Shown: positions 1 to 9,738, counted from the stretch's first letter. The stretch: 64,000 nt of DNA from Pulveribacter suum (GCF_003013695.1 NZ_CP027792.1:1322501-1386500); one strand, 5' to 3'. The notes: a model not told the origin generated them from the sequence alone. Numbers and translations: made by a program.

Positions 1-2
1 AG

Positions 3-1058
3 GACTTGCTGGGGCGCACGCCCGTGGTGCTGGATGCGCGCGACCTGGCCGACTGGCTGTCCGGCCAGACAGTGCTGGTCAGCGGTGCGGGCGGCTCCAT
101 CGGCGCCGAGCTGTGCCGCCAGGTGGCCCGCCTGGGCGTGGCGCGGCTGGTGTGCGTGGATGCCTCCGAGGCGGCAATCTACGAGCTGGCCCAGGAGCTG
201 CACGCGGCGCACCCGCACCTGCAGGCCCACTACTACACGGCCAATGTGCGCGAGCCCGAGCGCATGGCGGCCATTGCCGCCCGGCACCGCCCGGCCGTGG
301 TGTTCCACGCGGCGGCCTACAAGCATGTGCCGCTGATGGAGGAGCTCAACGAGATCGAGGCCCTGCACACCAACGTGCTGGGCACGCTCAACCTGGCCCG
401 CGCCGCTGGCGCATGCGGGGCCGCCCGGTTCGTGCTGGTCTCCACCGACAAGGCCGTGAACCCGACCAACGTGATGGGCGCCAGCAAGCGCCTGGCCGAG
501 CGGGTGGTGCAGGCCGTGGCCGCGCAGCACCCGGGCACGCAGTACGTGGCCGTGCGCTTTGGCAATGTGCTGGGCTCCAGCGGCTCGGTGGTGCCGCTGT
601 TTTCCAGCCAGATTGCACGTGGCGGGCCGGTCACCGTCACGCACCCGGACATCGTGCGCTACTTCATGACCATCCCCGAGGCCGCGCAGCTGGTGGTGCA
701 GGCGGGCTGGATGGGCCGCTCCGGCCAGATCTATGTGCTGGACATGGGCGAGCCGGTGCGCATCGTGGAGCTGGCGCGTCTCTTGATCCGCCTGTCAGGC
801 AAGACGGAGGCCGAGGTCCCCATTGCGTTTACCGGCCTGCGCCCGGGCGAGAAGCTGTTTGAGGAATGGCTGGCCAATGGCGAGACCACCGAGCCCACGG
901 CCCACCCGCGCTTGCGCGTGGTGCGCGAGGCTGGGCCGCCGCTGGCCGACCTCCAGGCGCTGGAGCGCTGGGTGCGCGGCCTGGGCGCCGCGCCCGAGCC
1001 CCAGGCGCTGCGCGAGGGCCTGCGCGAACGCGTGCCCGAGTACGCGCCGCGGTTCTGA
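3..1058 (+). CDS. Nucleotide-sugar 4,6-dehydratase (WbpM/CapD type), C-terminal part
   Basis: The reading frame is open at the left edge of the window, so the true start lies outside and only the soluble C-terminal enzyme domain (about 350 residues) is seen. It has a Rossmann NAD(P)-binding motif, SGAGGSIG, near visible residue 26, and the active-site set S146-D148-K149 with VMGASK (M157, K161). The Met in place of the usual Tyr of short-chain dehydrogenases is typical of the large membrane-bound WbpM-like UDP-GlcNAc 4,6-dehydratases, which start rare-sugar synthesis for O-antigen, capsule or glycans. The substrate cannot be read from this part alone. It converges on the LON-domain gene two bases downstream. 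Confidence 0.88.
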   Translation, partial: DLLGRTPVVLDARDLADWLSGQTVLVSGAGGSIGAELCRQVARLGVARLVCVDASEAAIYELAQELHAAHPHLQAHYYTANVREPERMAAIAARHRPAVVFHAAAYKHVPLMEELNEIEALHTNVLGTLNLARAAGACGAARFVLVSTDKAVNPTNVMGASKRLAERVVQAVAAQHPGTQYVAVRFGNVLGSSGSVVPLFSSQIARGGPVTVTHPDIVRYFMTIPEAAQLVVQAGWMGRSGQIYVLDMGEPVRIVELARLLIRLSGKTEAEVPIAFTGLRPGEKLFEEWLANGETTEPTAHPRLRVVREAGPPLADLQALERWVRGLGAAPEPQALREGLRERVPEYAPRF

Positions 1059-1060
1059 GT

Positions 1061-1693
1061 TCACCGCGCGATGCCGGTGCGCTCCAGCACGTCGCTCACC
1101 AGCTCCAGCCGCATCAATGGATTGTCCAGCGCCATCAGCTGCTGGCGCAGTGCCAGCGGCAGGGGCAGCAACTCGCACCAGCGGTTGGCCACCCAGCCGC
1201 AGTCGTGCAGCTGCTCTGCCTCGTGCGTCGCAGGCTGGGGCAGTTCACCGCGCTCGCGCAGCGAGGCCAGGGCCTGGGTCAGCGCGGCGGCGGCGTGCTG
1301 CAGGTCCTGCGGCACGGGCACAGGCATGTCTGGAGGCAGCTGCTGCACGTCGGCCACCCACAGGCCGTGCGGCAGGCGGCTCTTGCCGGTGATGCGAAAG
1401 CGCTGCATGCCCTGGCAGCGCAGGGTGATGAGGCCGGGCTGGGGGCTGTCCAGCTGCTCGATGGTGGCCAGCGTGCCCACCTCGTGCAGCTGCTCGGCCG
1501 GCGCGCCCGCGCGGCGCACCTCGCTGCCGCCCACCAGTGCCACCACGCCGAAGGGCGCGCCCGCGGCCCGGCACTTGCGCACCATGTCCAGGTAGCGCAC
1601 CTCGAACACGCGCAGCTGCAGCGCGCCGCCGGGAAACAGCACCGTGGACAGCGGGAACAGGGGCAGGGAAGTCAGGGTCAGGGCTTGGGACAT
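1061..1693 (-). CDS. LON substrate-binding domain protein (no protease domain)
   Basis: About 210 residues resembling only the N-terminal substrate-recognition domain of Lon protease: an N-terminal LPLFPLSTVLFPGG segment, then RVFEVRYLDM, and further on GLITLRCQGMQRFRI. There is no AAA+ ATPase or Ser-Lys protease part, so it is one of the stand-alone LON-domain proteins whose role is not established. The start is set at the Met of MSQALTLTSLPL because the preceding in-frame residues look like translated intergenic sequence; no strong ribosome binding site is seen. It converges with the dehydratase gene and is divergent from the YggT gene. Confidence 0.8.
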   Translation of the reverse strand: MSQALTLTSLPLFPLSTVLFPGGALQLRVFEVRYLDMVRKCRAAGAPFGVVALVGGSEVRRAGAPAEQLHEVGTLATIEQLDSPQPGLITLRCQGMQRFRITGKSRLPHGLWVADVQQLPPDMPVPVPQDLQHAAAALTQALASLRERGELPQPATHEAEQLHDCGWVANRWCELLPLPLALRQQLMALDNPLMRLELVSDVLERTGIAR

Positions 1694-1764
1694 GGGCGCA
1701 GGAGGGCAGCAGTGCGTGGCTATCATCCCACGGCCCGGCCACTCCTTCATGCCAGTCAACACCC

Positions 1765-2310
1765 ATGCTGCTCCAGATCCTGACCTATCTCCTTGACGTG
1801 GCCACCGGCCTGCTGGCGGGCGCGTGCCTGCTGCGGCTGTACATGCAGCTGCAGCGCGTGTCCTTTGGCAACCCGCTCGGGCGGCTGGTGTTCGCGCTGA
1901 CGGACTGGCTGGTGCTGCCGCTGCGCAAGGCCGTGCCCCCTGCCGGCCGCTGGGATCTGGCCAGCCTGGCCGCCGCCCTGCTGCTCAAGCTGGGCCAGTA
2001 CCTGCTGCTGGCACTGCTGCTGGGCGGCACCGGCCTGGCCTGGGCACCGGTCATGGCGTTGTTTGGCACGGCGCACGTGGCAGTCATGGGGCTGATGGTG
2101 CTGGTGATCGTCTACGCCATCCTGTCGTGGGTGCAGACGCGCTCGCCCATCGCCGACGTGGTGGCGCGCCTGTGCGAGCCGCTGCTGGCCCCGGTGCGCC
2201 GCCTGGTGCCCCTGCTGGGTGGGGTGGATTTGTCGCCGCTGGTGGTGCTGGTGGTGCTGCAGGTGCTGATGATCGTGCTGGCACACCTGCAGGCGGGCGT
2301 GCTGCTGTGA
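1765..2310 (+). CDS. YggT family integral membrane protein
   Basis: A 181-residue, very hydrophobic protein with two YGGT-type modules. Each has a long hydrophobic helix followed by an SPIADVV/PLGRLVF-like turn and a PLLAPVRRLVP-type amphipathic segment, with an alanine/leucine-rich linker between them. Members of this family sit in the inner membrane; links to osmotic tolerance and cell-division or chloroplast-fission-like functions exist in other organisms, but the biochemical role here is unknown. The ATG begins MLLQILTYLLDVATG, which matches the usual family start. The gene ends at a bidirectional terminator shared with accD. Confidence 0.85.
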   Translation: MLLQILTYLLDVATGLLAGACLLRLYMQLQRVSFGNPLGRLVFALTDWLVLPLRKAVPPAGRWDLASLAAALLLKLGQYLLLALLLGGTGLAWAPVMALFGTAHVAVMGLMVLVIVYAILSWVQTRSPIADVVARLCEPLLAPVRRLVPLLGGVDLSPLVVLVVLQVLMIVLAHLQAGVLL

Positions 2311-2332
2311 CGCCTTGATTATGAGTAAAAAA

Positions 2333-2380
2333 GGCCTCTAGCGCCTGCCAGATAAGCGCTGACAGCTATCATTTTTGATA
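2333..2380 (+). repeat. Dispersed palindromic repeat, copy A (intergenic)
   Basis: Reads GGCCTCTAGCGCCTGCCAG, then a loop and AAGCGCTGACAGCTATCA. It is one of about ten related elements in this window, recognised by GCCTC(C/T)AGCGC at the left and AGCTAT at the right with a self-complementary core. It lies just before the YggT/accD terminator. Confidence 0.75.
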
Positions 2381-2412
2381 ATTGCTTGCCAGCCTGCTGC
2401 TGGTGTTGGGCA

Positions 2413-2447
2413 CAAAAAAGACCGCCGGGCCGGGCGGTCTTTTTTTG
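2413..2447. terminator. Bidirectional rho-independent terminator between yggT-like gene and accD
   Basis: A perfect 7-bp stem (GACCGCC at 2420-2426 pairing with GGCGGTC at 2433-2439) is flanked by an A-run on the left and a T-run on the right. It can therefore stop transcription from both convergent genes. Confidence 0.9.
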
Positions 2448-2464
2448 CGGATGGGCTGGACGGC

Positions 2465-3337
2465 TCAGGCCACGGCGTCCGCCGGCAGGCGCTGCAGCAT
2501 GGCCAGGCTGCGGGCCACGGTGTCGCGCAGCTCGCGGCGGTCCACGATGCAGTCCACCGCGCCCTTGGTCTGCAAAAATTCGGCGCGCTGAAAGCCTTCG
2601 GGCAGCGTGACACGCACGGTGGATTCGATCACGCGCGGGCCGGCAAAGCCGATCAGGGCCTTGGGCTCTGCAATCACCATGTCGCCCACGAAAGCAAACC
2701 CGGCGGATACGCCGCCCATGGTCGGGTCGGTCAGCACGCTGATGTAGGGCAGGCCGCGCTTGGCCAGACGCGTCAGCGCAGCGTTGGTCTTGGCCATCTG
2801 CATCAGCGACAGCAGCCCTTCCTGCATGCGCGCGCCGCCGGTGGCGGTAAAGCAGATGAAGGGCACCTTCTGCTCGATGGCGGTCTCCACTCCGCGCACA
2901 AAGCGCTCGCCCACCACAGAGCCCATGGAGCCGCCCATGAAGTCGAACTCAAAGCAGGCCACGACCACGTTGATGCTTTTCACGGCGCCGCCCATGACCA
3001 CCAGCGCGTCGGTCTCGCCGGTGTTCTCCAGCGCTTCCTTCAGGCGCTCGGGGTACTTGCGGCTGTCCTTGAACTTCAGCGGATCGACGGGCAGCACCTC
3101 CTGGCCGATCTCGTAGCGGCCCTCGCCGTCCAGGAAGGCGTTGAGGCGCGCGCGCGCGCCGATGCGGTGGTGATGGCCGCACTTGGGGCAGACGTTCTGG
3201 TTGGCCTCCAGGTCGTTCTTGTAGAGCACGGCCTCACAGCTGGGGCACTTGATCCACAGCCCCTCGGGCATCTGCCGGCGCTCGGCCGGGTCGGTCTGCT
3301 GGATCTTGGAGGGCAGGAGTTTTTCAAGCCAGGACAT
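2465..3337 (-). CDS. accD: Acetyl-CoA carboxylase carboxyltransferase subunit beta
   Basis: 290 residues. It forms, with AccA, the carboxyltransferase that moves CO2 from biotin-BCCP to acetyl-CoA, giving malonyl-CoA for fatty-acid synthesis. The N-terminal zinc ribbon is intact (C31-x2-C34 and C50-x2-C53), followed by the crotonase-fold domain with [12 protein letters not shown] and [14 protein letters not shown], which shape the oxyanion holes. Length is normal. It is the last gene of the truA-trpF-trpB-trpA-accD run, six bases after trpA, and ends at a strong terminator. The folC gene that follows accD in many relatives is absent here. Confidence 0.97.
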   Translation of the reverse strand: MSWLEKLLPSKIQQTDPAERRQMPEGLWIKCPSCEAVLYKNDLEANQNVCPKCGHHHRIGARARLNAFLDGEGRYEIGQEVLPVDPLKFKDSRKYPERLKEALENTGETDALVVMGGAVKSINVVVACFEFDFMGGSMGSVVGERFVRGVETAIEQKVPFICFTATGGARMQEGLLSLMQMAKTNAALTRLAKRGLPYISVLTDPTMGGVSAGFAFVGDMVIAEPKALIGFAGPRVIESTVRVTLPEGFQRAEFLQTKGAVDCIVDRRELRDTVARSLAMLQRLPADAVA

Positions 3338-3343
3338 GTCGGG

Positions 3344-4174
3344 TTACCTCTTGTTCTCGTCGCTTGCCGTGTCTAACGCTTTGCGGATCTGGCGCAGGAA
3401 GTCCACGGTGATGCCGACCACGCGCTCGTGCGGCTGGCCGTCGATCAGCTGGATCAGCCGGCTGCCGATGACCACCGCGTCGGCCACGCGGCCAATCGCC
3501 TGGGCGGTGGCCGCGTCGCGGATGCCAAAGCCCACGCCAACCGGGATTTTGACGTGTTCGCGGATGCGCGGCAGCATGGCTGCCACCTCGTCGGTGTTCA
3601 GCGCCCCCGAGCCCGTCACGCCCTTGAGCGAGACGTAGTACACATAGCCGCTGGCCACGCGCGCCACCTGCTGCATGCGCTCGGGCGTGGAGGTGGGCGC
3701 CAGCAGGAAGATCAGGTCAATGCCGTGCGCGCGCAACTCGTCGGCAAACGCTTCGCACTCTTCGGGTGGGTAGTCCACGATCAACAGGCCGTCGACGCCA
3801 GCGGCCTGCGCGTCGCGTGCAAAGCTGCCCTTGCCATGGCGCTGCTCGTAGCGCTCCAGCGGGTTGGCGTAGCCCATCAGGACCACGGGCGTCGTCTGGT
3901 TGCGCTGGCGGAAGGTGCGCACCATCTCCAGCACCTGCGCCAGGCCGACGCCCATGGACAAAGCCTTCTCGCCCGCCTTCTGGATCACCGGGCCGTCGGC
4001 CATGGGGTCGGAGAACGGCACGCCCAGCTCGATCACGTCCACACCCGCCTCGACCATGCCGTGCATGAGGGCGGGGGTGATATCGGCAAAGGGGAAGCCG
4101 GCCGTCACGTAGGGAATCAGGGCCTTGCGACCGGCCGCCTCCAGGGCGGCAAAGGTGGTGGCAATGCGGGTCAT
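3344..4174 (-). CDS. trpA: Tryptophan synthase alpha subunit
   Basis: 276 residues. It cleaves indole-3-glycerol phosphate to indole and glyceraldehyde-3-phosphate and channels indole to TrpB. The catalytic pair E49 (in [10 protein letters not shown]) and D60 (in MADGPVIQ) falls at the canonical positions, and the phosphate-binding region GVGFGIRDA is present. Its ATG overlaps the trpB stop codon by four bases (ATGA), so the two are translationally coupled. Confidence 0.97.
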   Translation of the reverse strand: MTRIATTFAALEAAGRKALIPYVTAGFPFADITPALMHGMVEAGVDVIELGVPFSDPMADGPVIQKAGEKALSMGVGLAQVLEMVRTFRQRNQTTPVVLMGYANPLERYEQRHGKGSFARDAQAAGVDGLLIVDYPPEECEAFADELRAHGIDLIFLLAPTSTPERMQQVARVASGYVYYVSLKGVTGSGALNTDEVAAMLPRIREHVKIPVGVGFGIRDAATAQAIGRVADAVVIGSRLIQLIDGQPHERVVGITVDFLRQIRKALDTASDENKR

Positions 4175-5439
4175 GCGGCCGGTCCTCCCTTGACGGTGAG
4201 GCCGCGCATGCTGGGGCGGTCATAGAAATCCGCGCCCGACAGGTCGGCGACGGTGCCAATGTCCTTGTCGCCGCGACCGGACAGGTTCACCAGGATGGAC
4301 TGCTCAGCAGCCATGGTCGGCGCCAGCTTCATGGCATAGGCAAAGGCGTGGCTGGATTCCAGCGCCGGGATGATGCCCTCGGTGCGGCACAGGTGGTGAA
4401 AGGCGGCCAGCGCTTCCTGATCGGTGATGCCGACATACTCGGCCCGCTTGATCTCCTGCAGCCAGGCGTGCTCGGGGCCCACGCCGGGGTAGTCCAGCCC
4501 GGCGCTGATGCTGTGCGTCTCGGTGATCTGGCCGTTCTCGTCCTGCAGGATGAAAGTGCGGTTGCCATGCAGCACGCCGCTGGAGCCCCGCTGCAGGCTG
4601 GCCGAATGCTTGCCCGAGTCCAGGCCTTCGCCTGCGGCCTCCACGCCGATCAGGCGCGTGCCGGCATGGCCGATGTAGGGGTGGAAGATGCCCATGGCGT
4701 TGCTGCCGCCGCCCACGCAGGCGACGACCACGTCGGGCTGCTCGGCGGCGATGCCACGCTCTGCCAGCATGGCGGGCATCTGCGTCAGGCACTCCTGGCC
4801 GATCACGCTCTGGAAGTCGCGCACCATCATCGGGTAGGGGTGCGGGCCGGCCACCGTGCCGATGATGTAGAACGTGTGGTCCACGTTGGCCACCCAGTCG
4901 CGCATGGCCTCGTTCAGGGCGTCTTTCAGCGTCCGGCTGCCGGATTCGACCGGCACCACGGTGGCGCCCAGCAGCTTCATGCGATAGACGTTGGGGCTTT
5001 GGCGTTTCACGTCCTCGGCGCCCATATAGACCACGCACTCCAGCCCGTAGCGGGCGCAGATGGTGGCTGTGGCCACGCCATGCTGGCCGGCGCCGGTCTC
5101 GGCAATGATGCGCGGCTTGCCCATGCGCCTGGCGAGCATGGCCTGGCCGATCACGTTGTTGATCTTGTGCGCGCCGGTGTGGTTCAGGTCCTCGCGCTTG
5201 AGGTAGATCTGCGCGCCGCCGAGCTCGCGGCTGGTGCGCGCGGCGTGATAGACCGGCGAGGGCCGGCCCACGAAGTGCGCCAGCTCATGGTGGAATTCCG
5301 CCTGGAACTCGGGGTCGTTCTGGTAGCGCGCGTAGGCGTCGCGCAGCTCGTTGATGGCGTGCGTCAGCGTCTCGCTGACGAAGCTGCCGCCATAGGGGCC
5401 GAAGTGGCCCGAGGCATCGGGTTGGGTGTATGCGGACAT
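4171..5439 (-). CDS. trpB: Tryptophan synthase beta subunit
   Basis: 422 residues. PLP enzyme joining indole and serine to make tryptophan. The PLP lysine is K92 in [14 protein letters not shown], and the phosphate-binding glycine loop [10 protein letters not shown] is seen later in the chain. The start ([18 protein letters not shown]) is directly next to the trpF stop codon. Length and motifs are ordinary; nothing suggests a second paralogous TrpB2 type. Confidence 0.97.
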   Translation of the reverse strand: MSAYTQPDASGHFGPYGGSFVSETLTHAINELRDAYARYQNDPEFQAEFHHELAHFVGRPSPVYHAARTSRELGGAQIYLKREDLNHTGAHKINNVIGQAMLARRMGKPRIIAETGAGQHGVATATICARYGLECVVYMGAEDVKRQSPNVYRMKLLGATVVPVESGSRTLKDALNEAMRDWVANVDHTFYIIGTVAGPHPYPMMVRDFQSVIGQECLTQMPAMLAERGIAAEQPDVVVACVGGGSNAMGIFHPYIGHAGTRLIGVEAAGEGLDSGKHSASLQRGSSGVLHGNRTFILQDENGQITETHSISAGLDYPGVGPEHAWLQEIKRAEYVGITDQEALAAFHHLCRTEGIIPALESSHAFAYAMKLAPTMAAEQSILVNLSGRGDKDIGTVADLSGADFYDRPSMRGLTVKGGPAA

Positions 5440-6177
5440 TTAAATGGAAGCTACAGGTGCCGCATCGGCCGCGCGCACGGCGGCGATGAAGCGTTCAATC
5501 TTGCCGGCGTCCTTGATGCCCTTGAGGACAGAGCCATCGGGGCCAGTGGCCTCGACGCCGGAGCTGACGTCAACCGCGAGCGACGGGCAGCGCGCTCGCA
5601 CCTGCAAGATGCCATCGGTCACGTTTGCAGGCGTGAGTCCACCAGACAAAACGAGGTGAGAGCCGACGGCGGGTGGAAGGAGTGACCAATGGAATGCCTT
5701 GCCGCCTCCGCCATAGCCTTCGACCAGGGCGTCGAGCAAGATGGCGCGGGCGTGGGAATATTGCCGTGCGTATTCTACGAGGGGAAAGCGCGCACCCTCG
5801 GCCCCCAGGGGTATGCGCGCGGCGCGCACAAAGGGGATGCGGCCGCCCTCCGTGGCGCGCAGGCAGTCCTCGGGCGTTTCATTACCATGAAATTGGGCGC
5901 TAGCGCCCGCCACGCTTGCGCAGGCAGCTATCACTTCAGTAGCAGGCGCATTCACGAACAGCAGCACCGGCGTGACAAAGGGCGGCAGCCGCGACGCCAG
6001 CGCGGCGGCGCGCGCGGGTGTCACGGCACGCGGGCTTTTCGCATACAGCACGAAGCCGACCGCGTCGGCTCCGCAGGCCACGGCCGCGTCCACGTCCTGC
6101 TCGCGCGTCAGGCCGCAGATCTTCACGCGGGTGCGCGCTTGCGCGGTGGGCTGACTGCGGGTGCTGGCGCTGCTCAT
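5440..6177 (-). CDS. trpF: Phosphoribosylanthranilate isomerase
   Basis: 245 residues from the ATG at 6177. This start is chosen because it overlaps the truA stop (ATGA), although an in-frame TTG lies nine bases upstream. It performs the Amadori rearrangement of N-(5-phosphoribosyl)anthranilate. Catalytic C21 (in VKICGLTR) and D203 (in LAVDVSSGVE) are intact, as is QFHGNE. Residues about 78-97 (from APATEV to GASAQF) are encoded by DNA that matches a dispersed palindromic repeat found elsewhere between genes. The length is close to the usual one, so the repeat appears to have replaced rather than lengthened this part. Confidence 0.95.
   Translation of the reverse strand: MSSASTRSQPTAQARTRVKICGLTREQDVDAAVACGADAVGFVLYAKSPRAVTPARAAALASRLPPFVTPVLLFVNAPATEVIAACASVAGASAQFHGNETPEDCLRATEGGRIPFVRAARIPLGAEGARFPLVEYARQYSHARAILLDALVEGYGGGGKAFHWSLLPPAVGSHLVLSGGLTPANVTDGILQVRARCPSLAVDVSSGVEATGPDGSVLKGIKDAGKIERFIAAVRAADAAPVASI
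5889..5947 (+). repeat. Dispersed palindromic repeat inside trpF
   Basis: Read on the plus strand it carries CTAGCGCCCGCCA and GGCAGCTATCA, almost identical to the two halves of the intergenic copy at 39501-39557, plus the AAATTGG and TTCAGTAGCA flanks of the family. It lies wholly within the trpF coding sequence (antisense to it). Confidence 0.65.
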
Positions 6178-6998
6178 GGCAGCCAATCATAAGCAGCGGT
6201 GCGCGTGGGCAGGCCCCAGGCCGGGTCGTACTGCGGGCCCAGGAAGTACAGCCCGTCGGGCGAGAAGGTGGGCGCGGCGGCGTCGCGCGAGCGCGCGGCC
6301 AGCACCTCGCTCATCCAGCCGACGGGCTGGATGCCCTGGCCGACCAGCACCAGGCTGCCCATGATGTTGCGGATCATGTGGTGCAGGAACGCGTTGCCCT
6401 CGAACTCGAAGCGCCAGTAGCAGGGCGCCACGCCGTGCAGTTCATTTTCTGGCTGTCCGGACAGGCCGCGGCGCGAAATGTCGATGCGGCGCAGGGTCTT
6501 GACGGGTGTGTGCGACTGGCAGGAGCTGGCGCGAAAGGAGGTGAAATCGTGCTCGCCCAGCAGACACTGCGCGGCTTGCTGCATCGCCGCGCCGTCCAGC
6601 GGGCGGAACACCCAGCCCACCCGGCCGGCATCGACGCTGGGGCGGACGCTGGACTGCAGCAGCACGTAGGCATAGCGCCGGCCGGTGGCGCTGGCACGGG
6701 CGTGGAACGCCTGCGGCACCGCCTGGGCCCATTGCACGGCGATGTCCGGTGGCAAAAAGGTGTTGGTGCCGCGCACCCAGGAAAACGGCGCGCGATCAAG
6801 CGGCGTGTCGAAGTGCACCACTTGCATCAGGCCGTGCACACCGGCATCCGTGCGACCGGCGCACAGGGTGTGCACGGGCTGCGTGGCGAAGCGGGCCAGG
6901 GCCGCTTCCAGCCGGTCCTGCACGGTGTTGCCGCCCGGCTGGCTTTGCCAGCCGCTGTAGGCCTGGCCGTTATAGCTCAGGCCCAGCGCCATCCTCAT
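6174..6998 (-). CDS. truA: tRNA pseudouridine(38-40) synthase
   Basis: 274 residues from the ATG at 6998, chosen because GGAGG lies eight bases before it. It isomerises uridines 38-40 in the anticodon arm. The catalytic Asp is D51 in CAGRTDAGVHG, and the RYAYVLL, HDFTSFRA and FLHHMIRNIMG motifs of TruA follow in order. It overlaps trpF by four bases, which is the standard arrangement of this block in beta- and gamma-proteobacteria (fimV-truA-trpF). Confidence 0.96.
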   Translation of the reverse strand: MRMALGLSYNGQAYSGWQSQPGGNTVQDRLEAALARFATQPVHTLCAGRTDAGVHGLMQVVHFDTPLDRAPFSWVRGTNTFLPPDIAVQWAQAVPQAFHARASATGRRYAYVLLQSSVRPSVDAGRVGWVFRPLDGAAMQQAAQCLLGEHDFTSFRASSCQSHTPVKTLRRIDISRRGLSGQPENELHGVAPCYWRFEFEGNAFLHHMIRNIMGSLVLVGQGIQPVGWMSEVLAARSRDAAAPTFSPDGLYFLGPQYDPAWGLPTRTAAYDWLP

Positions 6999-7056
6999 CG
7001 GGGCGACCTCCGGCCGGTGGCGCGGCGGGCGCCGCGCACACACGGCGATGCCGGCA

Positions 7057-9738
7057 TCAGGACAGCTTGGCCAGCAGGCGCTGGGCGCGGGCCTTCAGGT
7101 CGCCAGAGGATTCGGCGATGACCTCTTCGACCAGGGCGCGTGCGCCCTCGCCGTCGCCGATGGTGTTGAACTCCTCGGCCAGCGCCAGCTTGGTGGCCAG
7201 CGGGTCTTCGGGCAGGGCGTCAGCGGCCTGGCCCAGCGGCTGCGCCAGGGTGGGAGTCTCGCCGCCATCGGACGAACCCAGGTCCAGCGACAGGTCGCCC
7301 AGGTCGAACTCCAGCGTGGGCGCGACCGGCGCGGGGTCGGCGGACAAGGGGGCGCTGGCCGAATCCATCAGCGACAGGCCGGCATCGTCCAGGTCCAGGG
7401 GCGAAGGCTCGGTGGGCAGCGAGTTGCTGTCCGGCAGGGTGAATTCCATAGGGGCCGGGGCAGCCGCGTCCCAGGTGCCGCCTGGCAGGGGCGGCGCGGT
7501 CAGGTCCATGGCCGGCAGCTCGGGCGCGGCGCTGGCGGCAGGGGCCGCAGCGGCGGGAGGCTGCGCTGCCATGCCGGCGGCTGCCGCAGCGAACGTGCTG
7601 GGCTCGGAAGGGGCCGGCGGGGCTTCGTGCAGGTCCAGATCGAGGTCCAGGTCCAGGTCGGGCAGGACGGATTCAGGCGAGGGGTCGGCCCGGTAGTCCT
7701 GCTGCTCCAGCGTGCTGGCAAAGCTGCTGGCTGCCACGCCCACTGCCGCAGCGCCGGCCGCTGCAGCGCCCGTGCCCAGGGCGCCAGGGTGGGCGCCAGG
7801 CTGGTACAGGGCGTTGTCCGGGTCCAGCGTGCGGCCCAGGTCGGCCACGCGCGTCCAGTCCGGGCCCTGGCCGTTGGTCAGGCGCAGCACGTCGCCGGCG
7901 GCAGCGGCCAGGGCGCGGTGGTCCTGGCGCTTGGCATAGATTTCGGCCAGCTTGGCGGGGATCGAGACACGCTCGGGGTAGTGGCGCTGCGCTTCCTTAA
8001 GGATTTCCTCGGCCTGCAGGTCGCGGCCGTAGGCCAGGTACACGTCGGCTTCGGCCACGGGGTCCACGTCGCCGCCGGCGTCCAGCTGGCTGGGCGAGTA
8101 GGTCATGGAGGACGAGCCGGTGGCCAGCTCGCTGTTGGCCGTGTCCACGCGCTGGCCGCCGCTGGCACCGAAGAACGAGTCGGGCGTCAGCCGGCTTTCC
8201 ATGAAGGAGCTGTCCACCGGGGCGTTGTCGCGGCGCTTTTGCACCACGCGCCAGCCGCCATAGCCCAGCAGCAACAGGACGATGGCCAGCGCGCCGCCGG
8301 CCAGCAGCGGGTCGCCCGTCAGGGAGTCGAGGAAGCTGGGCTCCTCGTAGGGCGGGGGTGGCGGGGCGGCAGGCGCGGGTGCGGGCTTCGGTGCGGGTTC
8401 AGGCGCGGGGGCGGACGCCTGCTCCAGCGGTGCGGAAGCCTCGCCTTCGGCCGCCGCGGTGAGGTCGGCCGAAGCCGCGGGGGCTGCCGCCTCGGCGGCA
8501 GAGGCCACCGGCTCGGCGGCAGCGGGGGCTGCAGCAGGAGCCGCCTCGCTGGCGGCAGGCGCCGGCAGGCTTGCCGGTGCCGGCACGTTGACGCCAGGTG
8601 CAGCGCCCTGGGGCGTGGCAGCGGCGCCACCCGCAGCGCCCGCGCCCGTGCCAGCGTTGCCCAGCTGGTTGAGTTCGGAGATGTTCTTGGACAGCTCGGC
8701 CATGCGGGCCGCGTTCTGGTCGGACTGGCGCTCGCGGGCCAGCTGCTCGTCGGCCTTGGCGGTGTTTGCGCCGTTCTTGGACAGGGTCAGCTTGTCCGGG
8801 CTGGCGCCGCTGGGTGCCTTGTCCTCGACCTGGGTCTGCACCTTGCCGCTGGCGGAGCGCTCGGCCGTGGCCACCTGGGCAGCGGGGGCAGCATCGGCCA
8901 GGCGGCGGCGGAACTGGTTGAAGTCGCGGCTTTGCGCAGCGACGATGCGGCGGGCCTCGGCGGGCGCCGTGGCCTGCGCATCGCTTTGGCTGGGCAGCTG
9001 CAGCACGGTGCCGGCGCGCAGGCGGTTGACGTTGCCGCCGACGAAGGCGTCAGGGTTGGCGCGCATCAGCGCCACCAGCATCTGGTCCAGCGACACGCCG
9101 GACGGGCGGTGGGCGCCAGCAATACGACCCGCGGTGTCGCCGGGGCGAACGGTCACCTCGCCGCCCTCGGCGGAAGCGGCGGCAGGCGCGGCAGCGGGCG
9201 CGCGCACCGGCGCGGCAGCGGCAGCGGGCGCGGCGGGTACACGCTCGGCACGCTGCACCACTGCAGCAGGAGCCTGGGCGCGCGGTGCCTGCACCTGGGG
9301 GGCGGCCGTCACGGCCGCGGGCGGGCGGCGCAGCGAGGGCGGGTCCAGCAGCATGGTGTAGCTGCGCACGATGTGGCCCGAGCTCCAGTTGGCGTCGATG
9401 ACCAGGTCCACGAACGGGTCGTTGATGGGCTGCGTGCTGCTCAGGCGCAGCACCATGGAGCCATCGGCGCGCCGCTGCAGCTGCACGCGCACGGTGTGTG
9501 CGGCGGAGGAATATTCCATGCCCTGGGCGCGAAACACCTCGGGGCTGGCCGGTCCCACGCGCAGCGACTCGGCTTCGGCCGGGGTGATCTGCGGCAGGTC
9601 GATCTCGGCGCGCAGCGGTTCGCCCAGCGCGGATTGCACGTTCAGGCGCCCCAGCGCCAGGGCGCTGGCCTCGGTGGCGTACAGGCCGGCAGACAGGATG
9701 GCGGCCGTAGCCAGGGCAGAGAATTTCCAGCGACGCAT
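7057..9738 (-). CDS. fimV: FimV-like polar/pilus assembly protein
   Basis: 893 residues from the Met that gives a clean signal peptide (MRRWKFSALATAAILSAG, cleavage after ASA at about 26). In-frame starts at 9795 (with GGAG upstream) and 9825 are possible. Order: N-terminal FimV domain with LGRLNVQSALGEPLRAEI; Ala/Pro-rich linker; LysM-like module about 191-249; a second long Ala/Pro linker; one membrane helix about 475-495; TPR-like helices about 563-620; an acidic stretch with alternating Leu-Asp; and the conserved FimV C-terminal domain in the last 45 residues. FimV helps polar localisation of type IV pili and twitching. The position between asd and truA matches Pseudomonas. Function by homology. 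Confidence 0.92.
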   Translation of the reverse strand: MRRWKFSALATAAILSAGLYATEASALALGRLNVQSALGEPLRAEIDLPQITPAEAESLRVGPASPEVFRAQGMEYSSAAHTVRVQLQRRADGSMVLRLSSTQPINDPFVDLVIDANWSSGHIVRSYTMLLDPPSLRRPPAAVTAAPQVQAPRAQAPAAVVQRAERVPAAPAAAAAPVRAPAAAPAAASAEGGEVTVRPGDTAGRIAGAHRPSGVSLDQMLVALMRANPDAFVGGNVNRLRAGTVLQLPSQSDAQATAPAEARRIVAAQSRDFNQFRRRLADAAPAAQVATAERSASGKVQTQVEDKAPSGASPDKLTLSKNGANTAKADEQLARERQSDQNAARMAELSKNISELNQLGNAGTGAGAAGGAAATPQGAAPGVNVPAPASLPAPAASEAAPAAAPAAAEPVASAAEAAAPAASADLTAAAEGEASAPLEQASAPAPEPAPKPAPAPAAPPPPPYEEPSFLDSLTGDPLLAGGALAIVLLLLGYGGWRVVQKRRDNAPVDSSFMESRLTPDSFFGASGGQRVDTANSELATGSSSMTYSPSQLDAGGDVDPVAEADVYLAYGRDLQAEEILKEAQRHYPERVSIPAKLAEIYAKRQDHRALAAAAGDVLRLTNGQGPDWTRVADLGRTLDPDNALYQPGAHPGALGTGAAAAGAAAVGVAASSFASTLEQQDYRADPSPESVLPDLDLDLDLDLHEAPPAPSEPSTFAAAAAGMAAQPPAAAAPAASAAPELPAMDLTAPPLPGGTWDAAAPAPMEFTLPDSNSLPTEPSPLDLDDAGLSLMDSASAPLSADPAPVAPTLEFDLGDLSLDLGSSDGGETPTLAQPLGQAADALPEDPLATKLALAEEFNTIGDGEGARALVEEVIAESSGDLKARAQRLLAKLS

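Noticed and set aside
6178..6186. Upstream TTG start for trpF
   Set aside because: The ATG at 6177 forms a four-base overlap with the truA stop, as elsewhere in this operon, and keeps the usual N-terminus.
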